Assembly: GCA_963921425.1 (NCBI GenBank)
Contig: OY992834.1
Location: forward strand, 8,043,271-8,107,270
Length of the DNA: 64,000 nucleotides
Direction of reading: 5' to 3'
Origin: Dryas octopetala
Lineage: Eukaryota; Streptophyta; Magnoliopsida; Rosales; Rosaceae
The notes under the pieces were generated by a model. The model was given only the letters and a program-made list of their open reading frames with translations, was not told the DNA's origin and did not search any database. The position numbers were made by a program, and so were the translations under genes. Of this stretch, positions 1 to 13,382 are shown piece after piece (the stretch's first letter is position 1; the number at the start of each line of letters is the position of its first letter).

Positions 1-174
1 TAGCCCAACATTTCTTGTCTTAATTTATTGGTGCCAGTCTGCTCTCTCTCTCGCTCTCTCTCTCATTTTTTTCTTTACTGGGTGCCTGGTTGACATGTCA
101 AGCTAATAAGTCAATGGTTAGGTTTTCTTTGCAATATTCAATCTCAATTTTTCATCATTATTTTTTTCTCACAG

Positions 175-3100
175 GAGGAGAAAAATAAGGCAGCTGCTTT
201 GAAGAATGCATATGTCTTAATGGGGAGACATCAACTGGAAATGGCAATTGCATTCTTTCTGCTTGGAGGTGATACGTCTTCTGCTGTCAGTATTTGTGCA
301 AAGAATCTGGGTGATGAACAGCTTGCGGTAGTAATTTGTCGGCTTCTTGAGGGGCGTGGTGGACCATCAGAGAGACACCTAATTACAAAGTGTATACTAC
401 CATTTGCAATTGAGAAGGGCGACTATTGGTTAGCAAGCCTTTTAGAGGTGCCTTGATTTTATTAAGTTTAGCATAAGTATTTTTACTATGAGGACCCTGT
501 CACTGTATGTGCCACAGTACTGGTTTCTCAGATGTCATACCTTACAAATGACTCCTTGATTTGCAGTGGGAGCTGGGGAATTATTCTCAATCATTTAGAA
601 GCATGCTTGGTTTCCAATTAAATTCTACAACTGAGAAGGATGCACTTTCGTCCAATGGTGTTGCTTTTTCAGACCCAAATGTTGGTCTGTATTGTCTAAT
701 GCTAGCAACCAATAATAGCTTGAGGAATGCTGTAGGAGAGTGTAATACTGCAATCCTTGGTAGGTGGGCAGTATTGACGACAGCTACTGCCTTAAACAGA
801 TGTGGGCTTCCTGTAAGTTTACATTTGGTTCATGCTGTTGTTGTGTTAGTTGACATATGCTAGATGTGAATGTACTGTTTTAGGTGAGTTGTCATTCATA
901 AAAATTCTTAATATTCTGAAATGTTGGCCTATTGTCTGTTATTAAACCAATTCATGGCCTTGATAATCTATAATGCACGACTTTTCTTACCAAAAATAAT
1001 GCACGACTTTTGATTTATTTTTTCAATGCAAACAGTTGATATAGTGAGATGCTATAAACCATAGGACTTGCCTATTCAAGCTGGTTTCTTGTCTTTGTAT
1101 CAGAAATACTGATACTATTGTGAGTACCATAGGTGTCATACTACGTGTCTCATACGGAACATCAAGATGCTTTGTGATGATTGATGAGATTATCCAAATT
1201 GGAAATAGCCTCCCCACCAACTTCATATAATGCACTTTTGTGACAATAGCAACCTTCACCAATAAAATGACTCCTCCATACTAATGTACAATTTATGTAT
1301 CTTAAAGGCCTGTGGGTGCTAGGAAATCCATATACAGCCTCCGAAAAGCCTGCCCTTTGGTGCATATAGTTTTGCACCTCTTGTTAGCTTTTATCATAGC
1401 CTACAGGCCTTCCATTTACCATCTTAAGGTTCACACTATTATATATTTTCTTATAGCTTCTTGAGTGAAATTGGATCTTCTTATATAGGTGACTGATAGG
1501 ACCAATCTAAGGTTTTGTGTGGACGTGAATGAATGTCATGCATTTTATTGTTTCTTATAAGGATAAATGATTAATATATATCTCATACTTACTGTAAGAT
1601 TGAAGCTTTGGAGTACCTTTCATCTTTGCCAACAATTCTTGGGGATACAGATCAAGGAAGTATATCAGTCCTTGGGCATTCTGAAAATCTGCATGCAATT
1701 CTAAATCCTTCTCCAAGAAATTCTTCAAATTGGCTATCAAGTAATGTGGCTTTCCATCTAGAGTTTCGTGCCAAATTAGATTTGGCACTTCAATATTTAT
1801 CAAAGTTGGTACGAGAGCATCCGAGCTGGGTAGGAACTTCTTTTGGATATTCTGGAGCTAGTGAACGTCTAAAGGAGTATGAAAACGATGAATATGCAAA
1901 AGTGCTTGAAAATTTCCGCCGGAAGTTATACACGGCACTTCATCAGTTGGAGCAGAAGTTTTCAGTTGTTCCATTCCATCTTATTAGCATGGTAGATTTT
2001 TAAACTTTTGGCATGATCACATCTGATTAGCTTGTCTGGCATGAAATGATACTGCTATATTAGTAAAGTAGTAAAGTTACTTTTTCCCCCCCTTGTCATT
2101 CTGCAGATTTTAATCTTGCTGTACAATCGGGGGCTATGGTTTGTTGGATATGATATCTTACATGGATATACTTCTCAAGATCAAGAGCTAGATAAAAGGC
2201 AAATGATTGACAGATTCCTATTATATCCTTTTATGCATAAGCCACTTTTGAAGGCTACTGGAGAAACTTCCCTTTTGTTTTCACGCGTTATTGCTGCCTG
2301 CAGTATAACTTGCTCTAAACTGAAGTCAGATTATATTGGAAACGATGTGTCTGGTGATAGTATTTCTACAAGGTCAGATGCTTGGGAATATTACTTTCAA
2401 GGTCTTATACTGTCAATGTGGAGTTTGAGGGCTGCTTTGAGAATTACCTCAATCTCCTCTACTGAAGATCTCATCATGAAACCCCTTACAATCATTGATT
2501 TGGTTGAGTATTATGTACATTTTGCATATGCTTGGCTTCATAAAAACTCAAAAGTTCTCTTTCTATTGGTGCAACCTCTTCTGATCACGTTTACCAATGG
2601 GCATATACCTTATGAAGTTGATACGATGAATCTGAAGAAACTTCTCCCCCAGATTCCAGAGTTAATGGCTCAAAAATTTTCAGTTGATAATGTAGGGACA
2701 GGCCTTCAGTGTTCTCAAGGTGGAAATATTGTACATTCAATTCCTGAAGATGAAAAGTGGCCAATCATAGGGGCTTGTTTATGGCAACACATATCCAGAC
2801 TCATGAAACATAAGTTAAATATGTTGTCGTATAAACTTGATGATGGCTGTTTTTCTGGTGTACCTCATGTTAAACATTTTTCATGGGTACCAAGCTCTGC
2901 AAACTTAGATTCTGATGGCAACAGTTTAAAAGAATTGATTGGGTTGGTTTCATTGAGATTGGTTAAGCTATTGAATACCACACTTGCACAGGGTTCTTCT
3001 TATCATGTAAAGCGGCTAGCATCACTTCTGCAGCATAAAATGGATTGTGGGTTACATGTAATGACTCTTGTTTGGTTAGAAGAATCTAACCAGTCTCAAA

Positions 3101-5866
3101 CCAAAGCCCTCAATCAGCACCTAAATCAGGACATTGTTAAATTGGGCACAATAGGTGAAAAACATGAATCTGACATGTTATGGGATATCTGTGCTGATCC
3201 TGAAATAATATCTGAAAGTTTTACCCAGGAAAAAATAAACTGGTCTCACTGTCTTGATTGTAAACCCTCTAAAGGATGGAGTAACGTATATAGAGGCATC
3301 ACAACTGTAGATGACACTGAGGAAACTCACAATCATGAAGTTACACTTAACAGTAGTGCTGCCAGTAGTGAAGCTGGATCACCTGCTAGAAGTCTATTTC
3401 GGAGTGGCCATTCCTTTCTGAGTTCCTGGCAGAAAGATACAACCCTTACAAAGGAGGTCACGCCTTTCTTGAACCCAAAAGAAGTATATAAGAGAAATGG
3501 GGAGCTTTTTGAAGTAAGCTTTTATTAATTTCTTCCTCTGTAGCTTTTTGAAATTTACAATTTATCATATATTGATCACTGCAATAGAAGGTCTTGGTAT
3601 TGGATTAGGGGGCTAGGTTCTAAAAGAGAACATCTTGAGTGTTTTTTATAATATTTCTGATGGTAATTAAATGTTCTATTTGGATCAGGCATTGTGTCTC
3701 AACTCCATTGATCAGAGACAAGCTGCACTTGCAAGCAACCGAAAGGTAAGTTCCTGCAGTGCACTTATTTTAAGATAGCCTACCATCTTCAGAGTTCAAA
3801 CTGATTTTCAATGATATTTGATAAGCTCTCACTATTTGTTTACTTTGCATCCAGTACAGGATCACATGCGCATACAGTAATTAATGTCAACTTATTCTGA
3901 TTCAGGGCATAATATTTTTTAAATGGGAAGATGATATGGCTTTCAGAGATCATTCAGACTATATCTGGTCAGAGGCCGATTGGCCACTGAACGGGTGGGC
4001 TGGTTCTGAATCAACCCCAGCTCCAACATATGTTTCTCCTGGTGTTGGTCTTGGAAACAAGAAAGGAGCACACCTTGGACTGGGTGGAGCAACTGTTGGC
4101 GTGGGCTCTTTGGCAAGGCCAGGAAGAGATTTGATGGGTGGTGGAGCATTTGGGATTCCAGGGTATGCTGGTATGGGTGCGTCTAGTTTAGGTTGGGAGA
4201 CACAGGAGGACTTTGAAGAGCTTGTTGATCCACCAGCTACTGTGGAGAGTGCAAATACAAGGGCTTTTTCCAGTCACCCATCTAGACCTTTCTTCTTGGT
4301 TGGTTCTAGCAATACACACGTTTACTTATGGGAGGTACAAAACTTTGACAGTAGAAAGTTAATTCTAGTATTTTCATAATCTTGTAGATAATTTGGCAAT
4401 CTTTTATCTGATAGCTGTGCTAGTTTTCCTTGGACAGTTTTTGTAGATCTCAATAGAGCAAGGCCAAGTATTTATGAAATTTTGCATATAAGGATATTTT
4501 AAATTGTATTATGATATACCATGTTTTCTTGATTAGGCTTGTGGCTCATCAACTTAGTTTTTTGGTTGGTTGTGAACAATAATTCTTCAAAATTTGTTGC
4601 TAATGGCAGCCATATATTTATTTTTTTATTTTTTATTTTTTAAATACACCCATAGTTACCTGAGCAATTGTCTGATCTTTGAGCTCTTAGCTTCTCAGTA
4701 ATCTCTCAACAGATTGACAAACTTGTTTAGGATAAATGACCTAAACATGTTTTGATGTGAAATATATTTTCATGGTAGCCTCATCTGTTATTTTGCACTG
4801 ATCTCTGGTCTATTGTTCCTACACTCCTTTTTAAATTATTCGTTCCGACAATGTACCACAAAGAGTGCAATGGGACTGCCTTGGAATACACATAATAAGT
4901 GCTGTAAAGTGCACTTTGTGTATGCATTGCTATCTGCTTATTGTCACTTTTTACGGCATATAGCTGATGTAAAATTTTATGAATGCAGTTTGGTAAGGAC
5001 AAAGCTACTGCAACTTATGGAGTTCTGCCTGCTGCAAATGTCCCTCCACCTTATGCTCTTGCATCAATATCGGCTTTGCAGTTTGACCACTGTGGACACA
5101 GATTTGCTACTGCTGCCTTGGATGGAACTGTATGCACATGGCAGCTGGAGGTGGGAGGAAGGAGTAACATTGGTCCTACAGAATCATCCCTATGCTTTAA
5201 CAGCCATGCATCGTATGTGTTATATAACTTTTAAATTTCAAGAGACAACCCCAGTTATTTTCTATTTCATCTTAACTGTGTTTGGGGAATAAAGGGTAGG
5301 CATCAAGAATTGTTTCACGCATTGCTTAGCCTATAATTAATGTCTTTAATTCTCCAAGATGTAGTGTAATTTTTTCTCCAAGTGTTTTTCCTTTATGGGA
5401 TGGCTGATTCCCTCATTATGATACATTACATTTACTGTATGGTGATAGCAGAAACCTATAATTATTGGAAGATCATATTTCCTATTGTTCAACGGTTAGC
5501 TGTCAATGTAAACTTTTACTGCTTAGCTGGATTGTGGTTCATAACATATGGACCAGTCATATTGAAGTGCTTATCTATGACTTCGATTTACTGTCACATA
5601 ACCTTATGTGTCATGATTGTAATATTATGTGCAGCATTAGGCTGTCACTCAATTTTAATCGGGAAATTTCTTATTATGTCTTTTCTTTATGGAGCTTCTA
5701 AGTTGTTATAGATCAACTGAAATTTCATTTGCAGGGATGTTGCTTATTTTACTTCAAGTGGATCAATCATTGCTGTGGCTGGATATAGCTCCAACAGTGT
5801 CAATGTGGTTATATGGGATACATTGGCTCCACCTACAACCTCACGAGCTTCCATTACTTGTCATGA

Positions 5867-5940
<74 letters not shown>

Positions 5941-6908
5941 CTCTGTTGGAACTAAGATATGGTGAAACTGGCTGCATGGCAATATTTTGGTCTTCCAAAT
6001 TCTATGAATCTTGTGTGCTCTGGTATAGTTTTTGGCAGCTATGATATTTAACTTTTATTGTTCATTTTATAATTTTTCTTCTTGTACATATCAACCTTGT
6101 CCTTTTTTGTGTGAAGGTGGTGCACGCTCTATTTCTGTATTCGATAATGACATAGGAAGTGGATCTGTTTCCCCCCTTATTGTGACTGGTGGTAAAGGTG
6201 GTGATGTTGGACTTCATGACTTCCGGTACATTGCTACTGGAAGGAGTAAAAGGCACAGGCATTCTGATAAAGGTGAACAAGCTGTCAAGACATCATCGAA
6301 TATTGATATGCATCCTGGGAATGGTAACAAATATGGGGAGCAAAATCAAAATGGGATGCTTTGGTATATACCAAAGGCTCACTCAGGTATAGCCTCACAA
6401 ATTTTCATGAAACAATAACTTTGTATCTTAATTATTTTTCCTATTATTATTTATCTTATTAATGAATTAATCTGAGTGAAGGGAGTGTCACCAAGATATC
6501 CATAATCCCAAATACCAGTTTGTTCCTAACGGGAAGCAAAGATGGAGATGTTAAGCTTTGGGATGCCAAGAGATCTAAGTTGGTATACCACTGGCCGAAA
6601 TTGCATGAGAGACATACATTTTTGCAACCAAGCTCTCGAGGCTTTGGTGGAGTTGTTCAGGTAAGTCTTGTTTGCGCAATAACGTTACGATTTAGTCTCA
6701 TATCTATTTGTTAGACATGGTGAATAGTTCTGTTATGGTTTAAGCAAAAATAACTGTCAGCTGGGTGCCTGTACTAAAGCAACATCACATTTATATGTCT
6801 CAGGCTGCTGTCACGGATATAAAAGTTGTTTCACATGGTTTTCTTACATGTGGTGGAGATGGCACTGTAAAGCTGGTTCACCTCAAAGACCACCAACATC
6901 AGACATGA
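175..6908 (+). CDS. DMXL/Rabconnectin-3/Rav1-like WD40 protein, 3' part
   Basis: Eleven exons keep one frame across GT-AG introns: 175-447, 567-812, 1599-1991, 2107-3513, 3689-3745, 3906-4334, 4989-5212, 5735-5868, 6117-6386, 6482-6660, 6804-6908 (stop TGA). They give 1238 codons; the gene starts upstream of the window. The first half resembles the Rav1p/DmX C-terminal helical domain (for example RHQLEMAIAFFLLGGD near the start). The last ~330 residues are WD40 blades with blade-ending signatures VYLWE, VCTWQLE, VVIWDT, VKLWDA and VKLVHLKD, followed by a short tail ending HQT. Known family role: Rav1/DMXL proteins belong to the RAVE/rabconnectin assembly that promotes V-ATPase assembly and endomembrane acidification. 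That role here is inferred from family. From memory the Arabidopsis counterpart is At2g46560. No in-frame stop occurs inside any exon. Confidence 0.9.
5870..5935 (+). repeat. (CT)n microsatellite abutting a splice donor
   Basis: About 66 bp of pure TC/CT repeat. It forms the first bases of the intron after the exon ending at 5868, so the donor reads G|GTCTCTCT rather than GTAAGT-like. The exon phase still joins cleanly to 6117. Confidence 0.95.
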
Positions 6909-8835
6909 TGAAGTTGATTATAAATCTGAACTCATGGAAAATCATCCATGCAGAGTATGACTGCAGAAAGAATTGTGCTAAACTGCTCAACAGTACAAGG
7001 TTGGTGAGAGTGACTGAGTGAGATACTCCCCACATTGCTCGACTGTTGCTTGTATTTGGCATATGTGTGGACATTTTGGATCCTACCCCTTGTATTCAAA
7101 ACGACTTTTGGGACTCCAGGCTCCCAACCATTTCACCTATTTGATTAGCGAAAAAGGAGTATCAGGCATATATGATGCAGAGGCCGAACATAGAAGGGAC
7201 TAAGAGGGGCCATGGCCCCTGCAAACTTTTGACAAAAAAATTCAATATAAGTAGTATAATACCAATATGTTGAGCATATTTGTTGTTTGTAATTACATTT
7301 TTTCTTCTCTTCTGTTCTATTATTTTGTGTCCATTACAATTAAATCAAATGTCACATAACTCAAATGCACAATATCATTTGGATATGTATTCTTTATGGT
7401 TATTGCCTTATTGGTAATGTGAGTTTATTATTATTTTTTTTTTTGTACTTAATCCATTATATTGCTTTTTTTTTTTTTACTGGATTTATTTGAACCCAAT
7501 TATTTTGTATCTTATTCTTAGCCCAACATTTTGTATGTAATTTTTGCCTCACATTTATACTTGCAAAAACCTACAACAATTGATAATTTATTATTGTAGT
7601 TTTCTTTGTTTTAAGGACCATACATCTTCAAAGTCCAATTTCTTAAAAAAAAAAAACCCCTCTATTAAATTAAGAAAATTATATTTAAGAATTAAGTATT
7701 ACACAAAGAATAAAAAACAATTAATGATGATGATGATTAGTGCAACAAATGTGTAAAATATAGTTCTAACAATAATTGATTAACATATGAGGATTTAATA
7801 CATGTATATGTACACAACTTAACAATTTAATACTATTTGTAAATAAATTCTAATTGTAAATATCTATTTTTCACAAAAATTTTATGAATATAATTTGGGT
7901 GTAGTATTATTCAAAGAATGTGTCATACTAATTATACTAATTATATGAGAATTTAATATATATATATATATCATATGATGTCTTTTGTTTCCGTCCCGGA
8001 TTTGGTCATTTGTGACAATACCCATAGTCTCTGGGCACTCTGTGTGTTGAGTGTGAGAGACAAAATCTGTGGGCAGCTCACAAAGTGAGACAACACATGT
8101 TAGACACGTAGCACAGAGCTCCATATGTGCCATATCAAAACTGGGTTTGGTTGCATGCCCAATTTCAAGCTACTGCAAAAGTCAAAAAGAATTAATACCC
8201 GGTGGCTTTTACTAGAAAATGCCTCCATTTTGATTCACCTATTAGGCTATTACAAACTTGAATTTCCATGAATCACAAACTTACACCTCACACTTAATTA
8301 TAGTCCCTTAGCCTGATACTTAAACCATAAAACAAGGAGCACACACTGAATTACCTGCATCTGCCTTGTTAATCACTCCATTCACCCAATAATCTTCCCT
8401 CCTATCAATGTGCTGACTAAATCCGTGGTCTTGTGATATAAAAGATGGAATATGGTGAATTATAAATGCACAGGAGAATGCTATTTACCTTTTTCAATCC
8501 ATTTTTTTTATCGATCTTCTCTTTTATTATTTTTATTGCACAATATATTTTCATGATCAAAAATTAGCTCCCTTTTATAGTGTCTTAAAATAATTAACTT
8601 ATCAAAAATTTAATAATAATTAAAAAGTTGATCATAATAGTGTTTTTTGTTACAAGATAAAATCCATACTAAATCCACAAGAACAACCCTGAACCAGGAA
8701 TTGGTGATGTAGAAAAAAGCAAAGAAGAAAAGAAGAAAAAAGAGAAAAAAATTAAAAGGAAAAAAGAGGAGAGGATCTAGTGTCCAAACAGGTCTTGGGA
8801 GACGAAATAAAAGAAGAAGAAGTTGATTGACAATT
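6909..8835. other. Intergenic, 3' side of the DMXL-like gene
   Basis: AT-rich sequence without a supported gene. It should hold the 3' UTR and polyadenylation region of the WD40 gene. A short transposon-end-like segment begins near 7203. From about 7240 to 8835 I see only A/T runs and no coding signal. Confidence 0.6.
7203..7235 (+). mobile_element. Transposon-end-like fragment
   Basis: The segment AGGGGCCATGGCCCCTGCAA followed by ACTTTTGACAAAAA closely matches, in reverse orientation, the segment at 45733-45757 (GCAGGGGCCGTGACCCCT). A G/C palindromic core beside poly-A looks like the subterminal region of a dispersed element. No second end or target-site duplication was found, so the class is open. 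Confidence 0.35.
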
Positions 8836-9105
8836 AATTGCTACTGTTTGACAATGACAATCATTGTTATTATCAGACAGTAACTATTTAAATTGTAAAA
8901 ACACTCTATTAATTGTTACTGTTTGGCAGCAGCAATCATTATTATTGTGAGACAGTAACTATTTAAATTGTAAAAACACTATATTAATTGTTATTGTTTG
9001 GCACTAGCAATTATTGTTATTGTGAAATAGTAACTATTTAAATTACAAAAATACACTATTAATTGCTACTGTTTTGCAGTATCAATTATTGTTACTGTAT
9101 CAATA
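8836..9105. repeat. 75-bp tandem repeat, about 3.6 copies
   Basis: Unit starts fall at 8836, 8911, 8986 and 9061, an exact 75-bp period. Each unit runs AATTG(C/T)TACTGTTTG, then an ATCATTGTTATT-like block, then CAGTAACTATTTAAATTG and an A-rich tail. The start (TTACTG) and middle (CAGTAA) of a unit are complementary, so each copy can also fold back. The last copy is partial. Confidence 0.9.
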
Positions 9106-10400
9106 TGCTTAGTTTTCAACAAAAAAAAAAATCCATTGACTTTAGGTACCAAATTATAATGTTTTTTCATTTCAACTACTAAAACATTTATGTCATTTCA
9201 GTTTAGGTACTAAATTTCAGTTTAGGTACTAACTTTAAAAAACATTGTTATATCGAACTGTGATTGTCTAACAGTCATAACTTTTTTATTTATTTGTTGT
9301 TTTTTCAATATTTTTAAGGCTTAAACTTTAATGTTTAGTCTTTGGGTTATAGGACTTCATCCTCCAAACCTAAATCAAAAGTATGAAACCCTTAAAAATT
9401 TTGATTTTTTATAAATTTTAAATAGTCACAACTATAATTGTTCGACAGTTACAACTGTATAACAAACTGATTTGTGACCTAATCCAAAATATTTTACTCT
9501 AGGTTAGTACCTAAACAATAAAAAAATTAGTGTCTTACTGCTTTACTAAAAAATTATTGATATTTGGTATTTAATCCTAATTTGCTAAAAAAAAAAAATC
9601 ATGAAAAAAAACATAATATAAACTTATTTGTAGAAAGTGAATTTATTTGTCATTTAACTTTTTAAGTGAATTTTTTTGTACAAAAAACTCTAAAAGTGAA
9701 TTTTTTTGTACAAAGACTCTAAAAGTGCACTTTTTTGTAATTAAATATATAATTTATCGTATTATAATATTGAGCAGTTGTACATACTCGTGGTATAATT
9801 ATATCATTCCGCATCAAAATAAATCCTGCTAATGATCATGATCACCAATTAATGTTAATGTCAATGGTCCCACTTCATATGCAAATATGGAGTCATTTCA
9901 TTCATGGGTTCCACCATAGATGCCAATTTTCGTTTATATTTATCTTTATATTTCTTAGGAGAGGCCGAAGGGTTTGGTTGGCCGGATTTGGACCTGCGAT
10001 TTTCTTACTTACTCGCCTGCGTGACACTGTCCCTCTGAACAAGTCTGAATAACAACAGATAAATGGTCCAATCCTATCCTATTTCCTACGTGGACCCATC
10101 ACCACCCTTAGATTCTCCAACCATCCCACGTGTCACTAACCCACCTTGCTGATAAAAGCTACGACCAACTACATAATATAGTACCATAATTACCATTAGC
10201 ATTCAAATCCGAATCATGAAACATGCACCCCATCCGATAAAGACAAGGCGGGTATGGTCAGACGGTGTCGTACGCATCACAAGCTTTAATAGTTCGCAGA
10301 ATTGGAGAGCAAAGCGTAGTTGTAAAAGAAAAAACTGGCAAACCGACATCATAAGAATGATAACTGAAAAACAAAAGCCTTCTCTTCCTCGTGGCCTTCT
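9106..10400. other. Intergenic, degenerate repeats
   Basis: No gene is supported. The stretch 9120-9480 repeats GTTTAGGTACTAA-like phrases and TTCGACAGTTACAACT-like phrases and is probably decayed transposon sequence. A short 30-bp tandem repeat lies at 9664-9740. The part near 10040-10400 is less AT-rich, contains ACGTG cores (CCCACGTGTCACT near 10126) and is probably promoter of the gene at 11653. Confidence 0.5.
9664..9740. repeat. About 30-bp tandem repeat, 2.6 copies
   Basis: Copies start at 9664, 9694 and 9723. Each contains AAGTGAATTTTTTTGTACAA followed by an A-rich CTCTAA tail; the third is diverged (AAGTGCACTTTTTTG). Confidence 0.8.
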
Positions 10401-10559
10401 CTGACATGGATCATCTTCTTCTTGCTTGCTCTTCGATTCGTTGTCTTTCTTGCACCTAAAGAATCCTAGCGGGTTGCTTTGCATATGGTAGCTTAAATTG
10501 AAGGAACCAGATCTAACAAGTACCCAGTTTCCAATTCCTTTCACTTCATTGAGTTCAGG

Positions 10560-11626
10560 TCTGTTTCTCTGTTTTTTTTTTTTTTTTTTCTGTTCATGTA
10601 GTTGAATTGTTGGGTGCTTGGTCTTGGGGTGAACTTTCAGTTATGTTTTGGATTTTGTTGGGTTTTCCTTCATGTTTGTTCATCTGGGTTTGTCTAATAA
10701 TGGTGAAATTGTCAATTTGCTTTCTGTTTAGACACTGAGCTTAATCTTTTTTGGCAACTTTCATGTTAACGAATATGAGAGTTTTGTTTTGTTGCTGAAT
10801 TTGTTTTTTTTTTTTTTAATTTGCATGAGTTAGAAACTTAGAATGTGATTTGGTGCTTAAACTTGGCAGGATTATAGAGTTATTATTTGGTGGCAGCTTT
10901 AAAGGTTATTGAGGTCATTAAGATACCTTTAGCATTTTTCCATTGGGGTGTCTTATACTCTTATGAAAAGAGTTTAGATGAAGGACATTTCAAGCAATAT
11001 TCCGTGTCTTTATGTTTGATGGGATGGTCTTTGATGACTCATATTTGGCTCTCACAGACACACACACTAAAGTTTATTTTGGATTTGCAAATTCTCTATT
11101 CTAAAATCATTCCTCAGGCTTATACCTTACAATGATCAAGCCATAATCTCCGGTGGAGATAATGGTTCTCAGCATCTTTATCTATAACCTATTTTTATAG
11201 GCTTATACCTTCCTATTGTTTTGTGATTTTAAAACTTCAGAACGATTGCTAATTTTTTATCCCTTCTTGTTGATTTGATTCATTTGAAGTTTTGTTTTAA
11301 CTTTTAAGCGATATGGTGCATGATTTCTTCATTCACTTAGTAAGTGGCAAATTGCATGCCAGTGTTAATAGATAAAGCATAATGGTGATTGTGTTTCTTA
11401 ATTCAGATTGAGTGCTGTGAAGTGCTTTTTTTAGCTTGCTAAACCTGCATCATCTTGATTTGAATTTCAGAATCAATCTTGAATTCTTCTGCAGAGCAAT
11501 TATTTTGTTTCTCTTGTTTCCCTCTTTAGTGGAGTTTGGGAATTGAAAGAGTGGAAACCTATCTGTTGGATTAAATTCTTTTCTTTTTCTTTTGTTAACA
11601 ATATGTAACATATTTTACTTTTACAG
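10560..11626 (+). other. Probable 5'-UTR intron of the gene at 11653
   Basis: A leader-like sequence ends TTGAGTTCAG|GTCTGTTTCT (donor at 10560). A pyrimidine-rich stretch ending TTTTACAG|AGTAAAATG (AG at 11625-11626) lies 26 bases before the chosen start codon. No coding phase exists between them. A leader exon of roughly 10400-10559 is inferred; the transcription start is not defined. Confidence 0.5.
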
Positions 11627-11652
11627 AGTAAAATGTGCAAAAAAATGAGAAG

Positions 11653-13382
11653 ATGATGGCAGCAGCAGAAGCAAGGGCTGCATGGCAGAGAACAGCTAAT
11701 CGCTATTTTGTCCAAGAAGATGCCAAAAGAGCTCCCAAGTTAGCTTGCTGCCAATCCTCATCTTCAACAACTAAGCAGGTTGATGCAGGGCCAGCAACTG
11801 CAGTGGAGGGGCCAGATCATCCCGCTGCCGGTTTCATCCCTCTTAACAGGAATCGTTCATATTCTAATCTACCCCCTGACACAAGATGGTGGCTGCAAAT
11901 GCAACCTAGCTATGGATACCAAAAGGATTTTACATATGAACAGTTGACTGCATTGGAGGCTGACATGGAAGCACTAAGAGCTGGGTTTTCAAAATCAACA
12001 TCCAAAATGAATGAGGTCCACCAACAAAAAGGAGAAATTACTCATGCTGATGATGGCCACAAGAACAGTGAGTCCTCTCTTGATGTACACAGTGGTGTCT
12101 CTGATATTTGTGTGAAGATAGGTCATGAAGTCCAAAAGCAAGATGTAAATGCCCTATATGGTGAGAACATGCAGGAACTTCAGTACAAGGACATGAGGGA
12201 AAAATATGAAAAAATGGGGATGGATACCATTGACTGCCCAGTTTCCAAGCAACCCAAGGAATTTTGTTGTGATCCCGAATATCCTTGGATTGGAGGTAGG
12301 AGGACTGAACCATGGTGGCGGACGACTGATAGAGATGAATTGGCCTCCTTGGTTGCGCATAAGTCACTTAACCATATTGAGAACTGTGATCTTCCCCCAC
12401 CTCAGAAAATGTATCATAAGAGACATCCATATGCTCATATCGGGTGTTTTGACCACAATGTGATATCTGGGACATTTGTAGATTGGAAGGCCCAAACTGG
12501 CGGTCTTTCCAATATGACTGTTCATGCACAGGGCCATCCAGATTCTGTAATAGCACATGAAAGAAAGGGAGATGCAGCTGAAGAAGGTCACTCTGACATA
12601 TCATTCAGGTAGTTATTAGATTCATAATTTTCACTAGATGTTTCAGCATCATTGTTAATTATTGAATTAGTAGATATTTTTCCCCTCAAATAGATAAGTT
12701 TATTCCCCAAAAGGTTCCTAAATTAAAAGATATGAATAATATGTCCCATAGATGAACATTATATGACTGTTTGGATATTCATATCTTATAATCTCGTCAA
12801 ATTTGAGTTAGTCAAGCTTATAGAATGTTTTTGACATTCAAACATGGAACACAAGATAACCTTAAACTTTGTAGGGACTTCCAATCACAAAGCAGTTATG
12901 TTACAACTCACAAGGATGTCGCAGAGATGCAGCAACTTTCTGAGAGTGAACCTACCAAAGCTCAGCTAATGGAAGCACTCTGCCATTCTCAAACACGCGC
13001 AAGGGAGGCCGAGAAGGCAGCAAAGCAAGCTTATGCTGAGAAGGAGCACATTTTTAAGCTCTTCTTCAGACAAGCCTCTCAACTCTTTGCCTATAAGCAG
13101 TGGTTCCAATTGCTGCAGCTGGAAAGCCTTTATGTCCAGATTAAGAGCAATGACCAGCCAGGCTCCACTCTTTTCCCAGTGGTCCTTCCATGGATGTCAA
13201 GCAAAGGTAGGAAACCGCGGAAGAGCTGGCGCAAGAGTCAAAAGGGTAAAAGAGGCGGCAGGCGGGGTGAACCCAGATGTGACATTACCAAGTACGCGGT
13301 TGCTTTTGCGTTGGGGTTCAGTCTTGTTGGAGCTGGTTTGCTCCTGGGATGGACTGTGGGTTGGATGTTACCTTCTTTCTAG
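11653..13382 (+). CDS. Plant protein of unknown function, C-terminal TM segment
   Basis: Coding exons 11653-12608 and 12875-13382 join within an arginine codon (AG|G) to give 487 aa. I chose the ATG at 11653 (ATGATGGCAGCAGCAG); an upstream ATG at 11633 is out of frame and soon stops. Visible features: an N-terminal AEARAAWQRTANRYFVQEDA block, RWWLQMQPSYGYQ near residue 78, a second tryptophan motif PWWRTTDRDEL near 220, a charged alanine-rich probable coiled coil around 345-395, a strongly basic stretch around 430-455 (KGRKPRKSWRKSQKGKR), then one hydrophobic helix at about 459-483 ending at the C-terminus. This looks like a tail-anchored membrane protein or one with a basic linker before the membrane; location is inferred. 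I recognise it as a conserved plant family (At2g46550-like from memory) but know no established function. Confidence 0.85.

Noticed and set aside
9950-10050. GC-richer segment GGCCGGATTTGGACCTGCGA examined as a tRNA candidate
   Set aside because: No cloverleaf: a TTCGANNC-type T-loop and matching acceptor stem are absent.
12038-12604. Several antisense frames of 68-109 codons under the first exon of the gene at 11653
   Set aside because: They overlap one another in different frames and have no recognisable domains; the + strand frame is supported by splicing and length.
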